Position numbers and translations under genes: made by a program. A stretch of DNA of 64,000 nucleotides from Propionicimonas paludicola. GTDB lineage: Bacteria; Actinomycetota; Actinomycetes; Propionibacteriales; Propionibacteriaceae. How positions within the stretch are numbered: the first letter of the stretch is position 1; each line of letters opens with the position of its first letter. The stretch covers positions 1,798,001 to 1,862,000 of the forward strand of contig NZ_PDJC01000001.1 of NCBI RefSeq assembly GCF_002563675.1. The letters are read 5' to 3'. The notes beneath the pieces are model-generated. The model had not been told where the DNA came from, ran no database searches, and saw only the letters and a list, made by a program, of their open reading frames with translations. Shown piece after piece: positions 42,008-50,606 of this stretch.

Positions 42008-42051
42008 CTCCACAGGCGTACCGAGATACTCCGTGGCCGACGTCTGACCTA

Positions 42052-42079
42052 TTGCGTATACACGCGTATGCGCTATGCT
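42052..42079 (+). promoter_or_regulatory. Promoter of the leader peptide and rhodanese
   Basis: TTGCGT (42052-42057), 16 bases and TATGCT (42074-42079) are a good -35/-10 pair. A repeated GCGTAT (42054-42059 and 42064-42069) fills the spacer and could be a regulator site. Confidence 0.6.
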
Positions 42080-42105
42080 CCTGCCATCTCCCGGAAGGAG
42101 GACGC

Positions 42106-42183
42106 ATGACCAGGCCCACCGCCGGTCGCCGGTTCATGACCGGTCGCGCCCGCCTGCCGCGGACGCGATGTCACCACAGCTGA
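42106..42183 (+). CDS. 25-residue leader peptide upstream of the rhodanese gene
   Basis: A short frame of 25 codons with a very strong ribosome site (GGAAGGAGG, ending five bases before the ATG). The peptide is Arg/Thr/Pro-rich and ends RCHHS, with one cysteine and two histidines just before the stop codon, 49 bases upstream of the rhodanese start. Cysteine-sensing leader peptides before sulfur genes are known in mycobacteria and related organisms. The function here is inferred from position and from the strength of the ribosome site. Confidence 0.55.
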   Translation: MTRPTAGRRFMTGRARLPRTRCHHS

Positions 42184-42232
42184 CTCGACACACTGCGCCC
42201 CACCGATCGGCGCCCACTCGCAAGGACCATCT

Positions 42233-43159
42233 GTGACCACCACCACGCCACGTCCCGCTGCCCGCACCGCACACCTGTCCGCGGGCACGGACTCCCGATT
42301 CACCGTCATCCCGGCGGCTGAAGCGGTAGCCCGACGCGCCCGGCTCGACCCGATCATCCTGGACGGCTCGCTCCGCCTGGCCGCCGCACAGTACGACGGT
42401 GACTACCGGGCCAGCAGCGGACGTTCGGGGTGGCTCGCCGAGCGGATCGCGGGATCTCGCCACGTCGATCTCCTGACCCAGTGGGTCAACCCGGACGCCG
42501 GCTTCCATTTCGCCGCACCGGATCCCGGCGCCTTCGCCGCCGAGCTCGGACGGTCCGGCATCGACGGAACTCGCCCCATCTGGCTGTACGACCAGAACAG
42601 CCAGATGTGGGCCTCCCGGCTGTGGTGGACGCTGCGGAACGCCGGCCTGCATGCGCAGGTGATCGACGGCGGCCTGGCCGAATGGCACCGGGCCGGCGGC
42701 GAGCTCGCCAGTGGCGAGCCCACCGAAGCCACACCACAGCCGACCGCACCGCCGGCCGTCCGCAACCTGGGGGTCTGGGTGGACCGTCGCCAGGTGGAAG
42801 CGATCCTCGACGCCGGGGATGCCAGCGACGTCCAACTGGTCTGCGCACTGTCCGAGGACGCCATGTGGGGACGCGTCCCCACTCGCTACACCCGTCGCGG
42901 ACACATTCCGGGCAGCCTCAACCTGGCCGGCCATGGGTTGCTCGGAGCCAACGGAACGCTGCTGGACGGGCCCGGCCCGGATGCACTGTCCGGCCTCGAT
43001 CCGGCACGTCCCGTCGTCCTCTACTGCGGAGGTGGCATCTCCGCCAGCCTGGCCGGACTGGCCCTGGTCCACTGGGGCTTCCCCGATGTCCGGATCTACG
43101 ACGGCTCCCTCGAGGAGTGGTCGGCGATCCCCGAGGCGAGGCTGGTGAGCCAGTCATGA
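42233..43159 (+). CDS. Rhodanese-type sulfurtransferase (thiosulfate sulfurtransferase-like)
   Basis: 308 residues with two rhodanese repeats. The N-terminal one is inactive (LDGSLRL, about 42-48). The C-terminal one has LYCGGGISASLAGLAL, whose cysteine is the sulfur-carrying residue. It transfers sulfane sulfur from thiosulfate or a persulfide to an acceptor; a role in supplying sulfur, perhaps for the thiazole of thiamin, would fit the next genes but is not shown. The GTG at 42233 follows AAGGA at six bases. It is a candidate for control by the upstream leader peptide. Confidence 0.85.
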   Translation: MTTTTPRPAARTAHLSAGTDSRFTVIPAAEAVARRARLDPIILDGSLRLAAAQYDGDYRASSGRSGWLAERIAGSRHVDLLTQWVNPDAGFHFAAPDPGAFAAELGRSGIDGTRPIWLYDQNSQMWASRLWWTLRNAGLHAQVIDGGLAEWHRAGGELASGEPTEATPQPTAPPAVRNLGVWVDRRQVEAILDAGDASDVQLVCALSEDAMWGRVPTRYTRRGHIPGSLNLAGHGLLGANGTLLDGPGPDALSGLDPARPVVLYCGGGISASLAGLALVHWGFPDVRIYDGSLEEWSAIPEARLVSQS

Positions 43160-43296
43160 CCGGTCCACGAGCCAGCAGACCGACACCTGAACGCCTGAGC
43201 GCCGCAGACCGGCGCGGCGTCCGTGCGATGGAGCGATGTCCCAGCCATCCGCACCGCTCGTCCTCACCCACCTTCCATCCATCTGTCATTGCATGA
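43156..43296 (+). CDS. Possible 46-residue translationally coupled small ORF
   Basis: The ATG overlaps the rhodanese stop codon (ATGA), and the frame runs 46 codons of Arg/Ser/Pro-rich, probably disordered sequence. No family match. The overlap and codon run give it modest support only; it may be a chance frame in the 152-base gap before ykoE. Confidence 0.25.
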   Translation: MTGPRASRPTPERLSAADRRGVRAMERCPSHPHRSSSPTFHPSVIA

Positions 43297-43311
43297 GAAA
43301 GCGATCCGAAC

Positions 43312-43932
43312 ATGTCTACATCAACTGAAGCAGCAGCAGCCCCGGTCACGGCGAGTCCGTACGCCTGGCGGGTCATCGATATCGTCATCGCCAGCGTGAT
43401 CGGCGTTGCCTCGGGCGTCGTCTTCTGGGCCTGGGGCCTTGCCTACAACGGTCTGAGCGCACCCCTGCAGATCCTGCCCGGCTTCTCGTCCATCCTCGGC
43501 GGCGGCTGGCTGTTCGCCGGCGTCCTGGGTGGCCTGGTCGTCCGCAAGCCGGGCGCGGCCATCTACACCGAACTGCTGGCCGCAGTCGTCTCGGCCCTAG
43601 TCGGTACCCAGTGGGGCTTCCTCACCTTGGAGTCCGGCCTGGTTCAGGGTCTGGGTGCCGAGATCGTTCTGGCGATCTTCCTCTACCGCAAGTTCAACCT
43701 CGGAGTGGCCGCACTTGCCGGCGCCGGGGCGGGCGTCGCCCTGGCCATCAACGACCTGATCCTCTGGTACCCCGGAGTCGACCTGCTCTTCCAGTCGGTC
43801 TACTTCGTCAGCGCCATCGTCTCCGGCATCGTGATCGCCGGGATCGGGTCGTACTACCTGGTCAAGGCCCTGGCCAAGACTGGCGCCCTGCAGCGGTTCG
43901 CTGCCGGTCAGGAAGCCACCAAGGAAGTCTGA
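43312..43932 (+). CDS. ykoE: Hydroxymethylpyrimidine/thiamin ECF transporter substrate component (YkoE-like)
   Basis: 206 residues, about six membrane helices, with VFWAWGLAYNG and SSILGGGWLFAGVLGGLVVRKPGAAIYTELLAA (about 40-90), the signature of YkoE S components for HMP and thiamin. The cytoplasmic C terminus is short. It binds the substrate and couples to the YkoD ATPase and YkoC. No TPP riboswitch is visible upstream. It is preceded by a 152-base gap and followed by genes with one-base or eight-base spacing, making one operon. Confidence 0.88.
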   Translation: MSTSTEAAAAPVTASPYAWRVIDIVIASVIGVASGVVFWAWGLAYNGLSAPLQILPGFSSILGGGWLFAGVLGGLVVRKPGAAIYTELLAAVVSALVGTQWGFLTLESGLVQGLGAEIVLAIFLYRKFNLGVAALAGAGAGVALAINDLILWYPGVDLLFQSVYFVSAIVSGIVIAGIGSYYLVKALAKTGALQRFAAGQEATKEV

Positions 43933-43933
43933 G

Positions 43934-45430
43934 GTGACTTCAGTGCGCGGAGCGCAGATCCAGGCCCACAACTGGGGTTGGCGGCACTCCGGGCGCAAAG
44001 CGTTCGCCGTCGCCGGGCTGGACCTCACCATCCAGCCCGGCGAACGGGTGCTACTGCTGGGCGCGTCCGGGGCTGGGAAGTCGACCCTGATCCACGCGCT
44101 GGCCGGGGTGCTCGGCGGAGCCGAGGAAGGTGAACAGCGCGGACAGCTGCTGGTCGATGGGCTCGCCCCGGTGAAGCAGCGCGGACGAATCGGCCTGCTC
44201 CAGCAGGATCCGGACGCCCAGGTGGTGCTGAGCCGAGTCGGTGACGAAGTCGCCTTCGGGCTGGAGAACCTTGCTGTCCCCCGGGCCGAGATCTGGCCCC
44301 GGGTTCGACAGGCCCTGGCCGATGTCGGGCTGAACCTGCCGCTGGATCACTCCACGGCCGCACTGTCCGGCGGCCAGAAACAGCGGCTCGCGCTGGCCTG
44401 CCTGTTGGCGATGCGTCCAGGGCTACTGCTGCTCGACGAGCCCACCGCGAACCTCGACCCCGACGGCATTCTCGAAGTGCGGACGGCGGTGGACTCGGTG
44501 CTGGAGAGCACGGGATCCACCCTGGTAGTGGTCGAGCACCGGGTCGAGATCTGGGCCGATCTGGTCGACCGGGTGGTCGTCCTGGATGCCGGCGGCGGCG
44601 TCCTGGCTGATGGGCCCACCAGCTCGGTCCTGGCCAGCCAGGGTGCCCGCCTGGCCGAGGCCGGAGTGTGGGTGCCCGGCCATCACCCGTCCCACCGACG
44701 CAGCACTGTGCCGGAGGCCACCACCCTCCTCGGCACCGAGGGACTGGCCACGGCGCGGGTCCCCGGACATCTGGTCGCCGAGCAGATTGACCTGGAACTC
44801 AGCCGCGGCGAGCTGATCGCGGTGACCGGCGACAACGGGGCCGGCAAATCGACTCTGGCTCTGACCGTGGGCGGCCTGATCCCGGTCGAAGCCGGACGAG
44901 TGGTCGCCCATCCGTCCCTGGCCGACGGCGTTGGGACCGACCCGTTCGCCTGGCGCTCACGGGAACTCCTGACCCGGATCGGCACGGTCTTCCAGGAGCC
45001 GGACCATCAGTTCCTGGCCACCACCGTCGCCGACGAGCTGCGGCTGGGGCCGCGCGCACTTGGCCTGCCATCCTCGGAAGTGGAGTCGCGCACCGACGAA
45101 CTGCTGGAACGCCTCCGGCTGAACCGACTGGCCGGCGCGAACCCGTTCACCCTTTCCGGCGGAGAGAAGCGCCGGCTGTCCGTGGCCGCGGTGTTGGCCA
45201 ACCGTCCGAAGGTGCTGATCCTCGACGAGCCGACCTTCGGCCAGGACGCCAAGACCTGGCGGGAACTCGTGCTGCTGCTGGACGAGTTGCTGGCCGCCGG
45301 GCGGGGAATCTTGGCCGTCACCCACGACCGCGCCTTCACCACCGCCTTGGCCGACACCGAACTCCGGCTGGAGGCCGCCTTCGATGGGGGCGTCTACACC
45401 GGAGCCAAAGCGATCGAGGTGGCACGATGA
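43934..45430 (+). CDS. ykoD: ECF transporter duplicated ATPase (YkoD-like)
   Basis: 498 residues with two ABC ATPase domains in one chain: Walker A GASGAGKST (43-51) with LSGGQKQR, then GDNGAGKST (about 297) with LSGGEKRR. This is the fused EcfA-A' arrangement of YkoD. Both Walker B motifs (LLLLDEP, VLILDEP) are intact, so both sites should hydrolyse ATP. GTG 43934 lies one base after the ykoE stop, with AAGGAAG upstream. Confidence 0.92.
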   Translation: MTSVRGAQIQAHNWGWRHSGRKAFAVAGLDLTIQPGERVLLLGASGAGKSTLIHALAGVLGGAEEGEQRGQLLVDGLAPVKQRGRIGLLQQDPDAQVVLSRVGDEVAFGLENLAVPRAEIWPRVRQALADVGLNLPLDHSTAALSGGQKQRLALACLLAMRPGLLLLDEPTANLDPDGILEVRTAVDSVLESTGSTLVVVEHRVEIWADLVDRVVVLDAGGGVLADGPTSSVLASQGARLAEAGVWVPGHHPSHRRSTVPEATTLLGTEGLATARVPGHLVAEQIDLELSRGELIAVTGDNGAGKSTLALTVGGLIPVEAGRVVAHPSLADGVGTDPFAWRSRELLTRIGTVFQEPDHQFLATTVADELRLGPRALGLPSSEVESRTDELLERLRLNRLAGANPFTLSGGEKRRLSVAAVLANRPKVLILDEPTFGQDAKTWRELVLLLDELLAAGRGILAVTHDRAFTTALADTELRLEAAFDGGVYTGAKAIEVAR

Positions 45431-46227
45431 CGATCTCCGTCCAACCCGTTCTAGGGAGCGCGGCAGCGCGGCTGAACCCGGTCGCGAAGATGGCCGCGGT
45501 GCTGATCCAGACCCTTGCTCTCCTTACCTCGATCGACTGGGTGTCGGCCGCCGTAGCCGTCTCGCTGAACCTGATCCTGTTCGCCTGGGCCGGACTGAGC
45601 TGGGCCGAGTTCTGGAAGCGCACCTTCCCGGTCTGGCTGGCCGGGCTTCTGGCCGGCCTGACCACGTCCCTGTACGGGAGGGTCTCCGGCCAGACCTATC
45701 TGGACATCTGGTTCATCCACGTCTCCGACGGCTCGATCGCCCTGGGTCTGGCCACCTCCCTGCGGGTGCTCGCCATCGGGCTGCCCGGGGTGGTGCTGTT
45801 CGCGACCACTGACCCGACCGATCTGGCCGACGGGCTGGCCCAGATCCTCAGACTGCCCGCCCGATTCGTGCTGGGCGGGTTGGCCGGAGTCCGGCTGGTC
45901 GGGCTCTTCCTGGACGACTGGCGCCAGCTGAGCCTGGCCCGGCGGGCTCGCGGCGTGGCCGACACCGGCAACTGGCTCGATCGGCTGAAGCGTTTCGCCG
46001 GTCAGGCTTTCGCACTGTTCGTGTTGTCGATCCGGAGAGGCAGCAAGCTGGCCACCGCCATGGAGGCCAAGGGCTTCGGTTCGTCGTCGGTGCGCACCTG
46101 GGCCAGACCGTCCCAGCTGCGCCGCGGCGATCTCCTGATCGTGGTTCTGGCCGTGGCCGTGGCCGCGGCTGCCATTGCCAGTGCCGTGGCCGCCGGCACG
46201 TGGGTCTTCCTGCTGAGGAACACCTGA
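45427..46227 (+). CDS. ykoC: ECF transporter transmembrane coupling protein (YkoC-like)
   Basis: 266 residues with about six membrane helices, and the coupling-helix motif LARRARG (near residue 175), which contacts the ATPase. It is the EcfT component. The ATG overlaps the ykoD stop by four bases (ATGA) and its own stop overlaps the next start by one base (TGATG). Confidence 0.9.
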   Translation: MTISVQPVLGSAAARLNPVAKMAAVLIQTLALLTSIDWVSAAVAVSLNLILFAWAGLSWAEFWKRTFPVWLAGLLAGLTTSLYGRVSGQTYLDIWFIHVSDGSIALGLATSLRVLAIGLPGVVLFATTDPTDLADGLAQILRLPARFVLGGLAGVRLVGLFLDDWRQLSLARRARGVADTGNWLDRLKRFAGQAFALFVLSIRRGSKLATAMEAKGFGSSSVRTWARPSQLRRGDLLIVVLAVAVAAAAIASAVAAGTWVFLLRNT

Positions 46228-46808
46228 TGACCGCCCAGATCCTCACCAACTGGGAGGCCACGATCGAGTTGGCGCTGTCTCGGCTGGACCAGTCCGGCCT
46301 GATCCTCATCGACGGGCCGTCCGGCTCGGGCAAGTCCACTTTGGCCCGACAGCTGCATCAGCGTGGCCTCGACGCCGGGCTGAACGTCCGGCTGCTCCGG
46401 CTCGACGACGTCTACCCCGGCTGGGGCGGGCTGAACTCCGGCGCGCTGGAAGTGGCCAGGGACGTGGTGTTGCCGCTGGCGGCCGGACGTCCGGCCAGCT
46501 GGCGTCCGTACGACTGGGCGGCCGGACGGAAGACCGAGCCTCGTGAAATGTCTCCCGGCGCCGGGCTGATCATCGAAGGCGTCGGCGCCCTGCATCCGCT
46601 GGGCTCACCGCATGCCGCCTTGCGGATCTGGGTCACTGCGGAGCCACTCGAGCGACGACAGCGGGCGCTGGAGCGCGACGGGGACACCTACCGTCCCCAC
46701 TGGGAGCGCTGGGCCGAGCAGGAGCGCTCCTACTTTGCCCGCACCCGCCCACTGCGAAGGGCGGACGTCATCTTGGACACAACCACGAAGGAGAGCATCG
46801 ATGACTGA
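46227..46808 (+). CDS. P-loop nucleoside/uridine kinase-like protein
   Basis: 193 residues. Walker A GPSGSGKST (29-37) starts a uridine-kinase-like fold, with RLDDVYPGW and a GAGLIIEGVGAL core and an ERDGDTYRPHWERWAEQE C-terminal helix. Its place between the ykoC transporter and the HMP-type binding-like protein suggests it phosphorylates the imported pyrimidine or a nucleoside. It is not a recognised ThiD homologue, so HMP kinase activity would be new. Eight bases overlap the next gene. Confidence 0.7.
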   Translation: MTAQILTNWEATIELALSRLDQSGLILIDGPSGSGKSTLARQLHQRGLDAGLNVRLLRLDDVYPGWGGLNSGALEVARDVVLPLAAGRPASWRPYDWAAGRKTEPREMSPGAGLIIEGVGALHPLGSPHAALRIWVTAEPLERRQRALERDGDTYRPHWERWAEQERSYFARTRPLRRADVILDTTTKESIDD

Positions 46809-47712
46809 TCGGGTCAGACTGGTCGGCGAGTACTTCCACCCGTGGCCCAACTCGGCCGGCTTCTACCTGGCTCGCGAGCGCGGCTGGTACGCCGAGGTCG
46901 GAATCGAGCTGGAGCTGGTGACCTTCGACGCCTGGGTTGGCGACGGGCTGGAGTACCTGAACAGCGGACGCGCAGACTTCGGCGTGTTCCCCAGCAACCG
47001 GCTGCTGCAGCGCCGAGAACTCGGCCAGCAGCTCGTCGGCGTCGCCGCGGTGAACCAGCGTGGCCTAGAGACCGTGCTGACCGTGGCCGGCTCCGGCATC
47101 GAGCGGCTCGCCGATCTGAGCGGACGCCGACTCGGACTGAACCCCACACCTCGGGGACGCGCCATCGTCCGCGAGCTGGTCGCCCGCGACGGCGGCGACC
47201 CGGACCGGGTCCAGTTGGTCGACCTGGGCTCGCGCGAACTGACCGCGGCTGAGATCGCCAACGGTGTGGTGGACGCGACCTTCGGCTCGTACTGGGCCTG
47301 GGACAACCTGCGCGAGGACTACCCCTCCCATCAGCTGCGCGCCTGGGAGGTGGATCGCCATCTGGGGGTTGGCTACCACAGCTATCTGCTCGGCACGCGC
47401 GAGGACGTGCTGGCCGACAATCCGGAACTGGTGCGCCGCTTCGTCGAGGCAACCGCTCGGGGTTACGAGGCGGCAGCGGCCGATCCTTCGGTGATCCCCG
47501 ACCTCTACGAGCGGATCACGCCCTACTTCTCGCGCCGCCTACTGGCTCGCTCCGGAGAGCTGATCTCCTCCACCTGGCTGCACGAGGGACGTTGGGGCAC
47601 CCTTCGCACCGAACTGATCGAGCCCTACTCCGCCTGGCTGGCCGACCATCAGGTGATCGGCGATCCGGAGATCTGGCGTGCAGCGATCCGTCCGGCGGTC
47701 CCCGTCGGCTGA
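46801..47712 (+). CDS. NMT1/THI5-like protein without a signal peptide
   Basis: 303 residues with the periplasmic-binding fold of the NMT1/THI5 family (FHPWPNSAGFYLARERGWYAEVGIELELV, about 12-40; ADFGVFPSNRLL). ThiY-type importers carry a lipoprotein signal; this one starts with MTDRVRLVGEY and has no hydrophobic leader or lipobox, so it should stay in the cytoplasm. The yeast THI5 iron motif CCCFC is absent. It is co-translated with the kinase (8-base overlap). It may deliver HMP inside the cell or be an enzyme; both are inference. Confidence 0.75.
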   Translation: MTDRVRLVGEYFHPWPNSAGFYLARERGWYAEVGIELELVTFDAWVGDGLEYLNSGRADFGVFPSNRLLQRRELGQQLVGVAAVNQRGLETVLTVAGSGIERLADLSGRRLGLNPTPRGRAIVRELVARDGGDPDRVQLVDLGSRELTAAEIANGVVDATFGSYWAWDNLREDYPSHQLRAWEVDRHLGVGYHSYLLGTREDVLADNPELVRRFVEATARGYEAAAADPSVIPDLYERITPYFSRRLLARSGELISSTWLHEGRWGTLRTELIEPYSAWLADHQVIGDPEIWRAAIRPAVPVG

Positions 47713-47733
47713 TCCTCCTGCCCGGACCTCCGG

Positions 47734-48651
47734 TCAGGTGGTGGTCGGCTTGGTTGCGGCCGCCTTGTGATCGGCGAACCGGGTCAGCGCCTCTTGGCTG
47801 GCCCCGAACACCGCACACATCAGGACGAAGCCGGCCACTGAGCTGCCGCCGGTCGGTGCCGCCTGCACACCGGCCGATACGGCGACCAGCCCGACCAGAG
47901 CCGACCAGGCACCAACCACGATCTTCAGCAGGGCCTGAACCAGGTCGGGGCTGTAGGTCGTGGGGTTCGCCGGCGCCTGGGACAACGACGGGACCGCCGG
48001 GAACAGCGCCCCGAAGGCACCCACCACCATGGCCAACACGATCCCCGCACCGGTGGGGATCCCGGTCGGCACCGGAAGCCACCCTGACGGCACCGGCACG
48101 ACCATGACCGTGACGCCCACCAGCACCGCAAGCGCCGCGAGACCGAGGGTGATGGCCCTCAGCAGCCCTCGAAATTGCCGCTGGGCTCGGTGACCGAGAT
48201 CGCTGGCCGAATGGGCCGCGATGCCGGCCGCCAGCAGGGGTTCGGTGAGTGCGCCGAGGTGGTCTGCCACCGGATGGGTCTTCATCGCCTTCGCCAGCGC
48301 AACCGTCCTGGGGTCGGTCGGATCCAGCTGGGCTTTGGCCTCGGCAAGAACGGTGCTTGCGACCGCGGCGGCCTTGTCCGGGTCCGGGATGGCCGCGTAG
48401 TACGCCTCCTCGGCGAGGCGAAGCTCGGTCCAGGCGCGCTCCACCCGCATTCCTGTCCAAGCCTCACCCAGGGTCTGCCGGCCCTGCAAGAGAAGTGTGG
48501 CGCTCTCTAGATGCTCCACCGCTTCAGTCTTCGCGGCTCCGTCCGCCATCGCCGTCAGGCGAAGATCGAGCCTTTCGACTCGACCGTCGAGCTCAAGACG
48601 CCAGAAGCCCGTCCCGATCTGGCACCGTACCGTGCTATCCGCATCCGGCAT
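47734..48651 (-). CDS. Membrane protein with four C-terminal helices, unknown function
   Basis: 305 residues: a helical cytoplasmic N-terminal half (about 1-165), rich in Ala/Glu, without a clear motif, then about four membrane helices (170-290) with PTGIPTGAGIVLAM and a short hydrophilic tail. I do not recognise the family. It faces the ykoC operon convergently and lies upstream of the DUF5692 terminator. The start codon has no clear ribosome site. Confidence 0.6.
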   Translation of the reverse strand: MPDADSTVRCQIGTGFWRLELDGRVERLDLRLTAMADGAAKTEAVEHLESATLLLQGRQTLGEAWTGMRVERAWTELRLAEEAYYAAIPDPDKAAAVASTVLAEAKAQLDPTDPRTVALAKAMKTHPVADHLGALTEPLLAAGIAAHSASDLGHRAQRQFRGLLRAITLGLAALAVLVGVTVMVVPVPSGWLPVPTGIPTGAGIVLAMVVGAFGALFPAVPSLSQAPANPTTYSPDLVQALLKIVVGAWSALVGLVAVSAGVQAAPTGGSSVAGFVLMCAVFGASQEALTRFADHKAAATKPTTT

Positions 48652-48774
48652 CGGCTCTCACCTCCCGTCATCCGGGCCCGCCGCCCGCATGCCGATCAGC
48701 GGCGAGCGTGTGCAACATCACTATCTCGCCGACGCGGCACCCTCGCGGATGAATTCCTGGAGTTGTGAAATGCG

Positions 48775-48813
48775 GCGATCTCCGCCCGCAGGCAGTCTGC
48801 GGACGGAGATCGC
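48775..48813 (-). terminator. Hairpin ending the DUF5692 transcript
   Basis: GCGATCTCCG (48775-48784) and CGGAGATCGC (48804-48813) pair perfectly, continued by CCGCAG/CTGCGG inside. It begins 27 bases beyond the stop of the minus-strand gene. It has no T-run. Confidence 0.65.
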
Positions 48814-48840
48814 GGTGTTGCCGAGGGCTCGGCGAGCAGG

Positions 48841-49806
48841 TCAGCGGATCGCGACCGGCTCCCCTGCGGCGGCCAGCGGGACGTCCCGGTTGGCCGCGGC
48901 GACCTCCTGGTAACCGGCCAGATGGTCGTAGAGCTCATCGGTGAGGACGTTCTTGTGGCGCGTGATCGCGGTGTAGGCCTGGTAGACCAGCACGGCGAGG
49001 TTGGCGGCCAGCGAGATCACCGAAACCGTCATCAGGGCGGCCGGGTTGTGCGAGGCGTTCACCGAGAACTGCGAGGCGGTCACGAAGCCCGGGACGGCCA
49101 TGGTGAACATCATCCACAGCGCCAAGGTGGAGGCACGGTGCTGCAGCCAGGCGCCCTTCTTGATGAAGAAGGCCGGGATGGTGCAGGAGATCAGCAGGGC
49201 GGCACCGGCGTAGAAGGCGTGGTCACCGACGCAGTTGTAGACGTAGGCGAAGTTCCACAGGTCGTAGGCGATGATCCAGAACCAGAGCATGTCGGGCCAG
49301 ATCATGTCCTTCGATGAGTCCTTAGAGATGAAGATGCCAAACCAGCCACAGATGGTGACCAGGTTGATCAGGCCGGCGATGCCGTTGAGGTAGTTCCACG
49401 GGCCCGACACCATGAAGACGCCGTCCACCATGCCGTTGGCGCCCATGGCGCCGACCTGGAAGTCACGGATGCAGGCCTCGGCGATGTTGATGGCCAGGAT
49501 CGCGGCCGGGAAGATCAGCGCCCAGCGGTTCGCGGCCAGCTTGGGGATGTAGCGGATGGCCATGAAGCCGAGGCAACCGGCCAGCGCCGAGTAGACCTTC
49601 ACCCAGTGGAACCAGGTTCCAGTGGACGAGCCCGCACCGGCGGTCTGCGGCCAGACGAACAATGTGAGGATCACCGGCAGGGCCACGAAGAAGGCCAGCC
49701 CGACCCACTTCCAGCGACGGGTGACCTCGTTGAGCCCGATCAGGGCTCCCAGCACCACGAACCAGGCGACCCAGGAGTACCAGGGAATCGGCGCGAACAG
49801 AAACAT
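48841..49806 (-). CDS. DUF5692-like integral membrane protein
   Basis: 321 residues, about nine membrane helices (FVVLGALIGLNEVTRRW near the start). It has a conserved aromatic-rich region ICGWFGIF, then DMLWFWIIAYDLWNFAYVYNC and VGDHAFYAGAALL. The length, helix pattern and divergent TetR gene match what I know as DUF5692 proteins; the substrate or function is unknown. ATG 49806 follows GGGAGG. An operator-like palindrome lies between it and the TetR gene. Confidence 0.7.
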   Translation of the reverse strand: MFLFAPIPWYSWVAWFVVLGALIGLNEVTRRWKWVGLAFFVALPVILTLFVWPQTAGAGSSTGTWFHWVKVYSALAGCLGFMAIRYIPKLAANRWALIFPAAILAINIAEACIRDFQVGAMGANGMVDGVFMVSGPWNYLNGIAGLINLVTICGWFGIFISKDSSKDMIWPDMLWFWIIAYDLWNFAYVYNCVGDHAFYAGAALLISCTIPAFFIKKGAWLQHRASTLALWMMFTMAVPGFVTASQFSVNASHNPAALMTVSVISLAANLAVLVYQAYTAITRHKNVLTDELYDHLAGYQEVAAANRDVPLAAAGEPVAIR

Positions 49807-49910
49807 CTCTCTACCTCCCGACGGCCGGGGTCGATCGGCTTCGATCGATGCAGAGGAAACCCGTCCGCCTGCGATTTCGATGCTAGGGTCGCCGCAGTTG
49901 AGCCGAAATA

Positions 49911-49930
49911 GACAGATTCGGTGATCTGTC
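49911..49930. promoter_or_regulatory. TetR operator candidate
   Basis: GACAGAT (49911-49917) and ATCTGTC (49924-49930), six bases apart, form a perfect 20-bp dyad in the 144-base gap between the divergent DUF5692 and tetR genes, 20 bases before the tetR start. Confidence 0.55.
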
Positions 49931-49950
49931 CAGTCTGCTCGGAGAATCGC

Positions 49951-50541
49951 GTGACATCTCACTCCAGTGGCACTCCCAAAGCCAAGCTGGCCCTGGCCGC
50001 CGCCCTGAAAGAGGCGCTGCGGACGACGCCGCTGGCGAAGGTCACCGTGTCCGGACTGACCACCGCGGTCGGAGTGAACCGGCAGACCTTCTACCACCAC
50101 TTCACCGACATCTACGACCTGGCCGCCTGGGTGTTCACCAGCGAGTTGGCCGACCACATCATGGCCCACGCCAGCTACGCCGAATGGGCCGAAGGCTGCC
50201 GGCAGATGCTGGTCTACATGAAGCGGCACCGCGACCAGACCTACGCGGTGATCCGCTCGCTGCGTCACGCCGAACTCGAGCGCTTCCTGCACCAGGCCCT
50301 GCGGGCCATGATGGCCGTCATCGTCGGCGAGCTCGAGGGCGATCTGAGGCTAGCCCCGGCTGATCGCGACTTCGTGATCGACCACTACACACTGGCCGTC
50401 GTCGGGCACGTCATGCACTGGCTGGCCACCGACATGGCCGAGGACCCGAAGGTTCTGGTCGAGCGGATCGAGTTCGTCCTGCGCGGCTCCGTCCGCGAGT
50501 CGCTGGAGCGGTTCGCGGCTCGTCGGGTACTGAAGCGCTAG
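49951..50541 (+). CDS. TetR family regulator
   Basis: 196 residues. The N-terminal helix-turn-helix (LAAALKEALRTTPLAKVTVSGLTTAVGVNRQTFYHHFTDIYDL) is typical of the DhaS-like TetR subgroup. The start is GTG at 49951, with GGAG upstream; an earlier in-frame GTG (49921) is part of the operator. It is divergent from the DUF5692 gene and probably represses it. Confidence 0.85.
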   Translation: MTSHSSGTPKAKLALAAALKEALRTTPLAKVTVSGLTTAVGVNRQTFYHHFTDIYDLAAWVFTSELADHIMAHASYAEWAEGCRQMLVYMKRHRDQTYAVIRSLRHAELERFLHQALRAMMAVIVGELEGDLRLAPADRDFVIDHYTLAVVGHVMHWLATDMAEDPKVLVERIEFVLRGSVRESLERFAARRVLKR

Positions 50542-50606
50542 CCGCAGCCCGGCGGTTGGAGGCCACGGCAATACTGCACTGATAAACGGGACAAGGACGG
50601 TGAGCG

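Noticed and set aside
43160-43311. TPP riboswitch upstream of ykoE
   Set aside because: No CTGAGA-type and ACCTGATCTGG-type conserved blocks could be found in the 152 bases.
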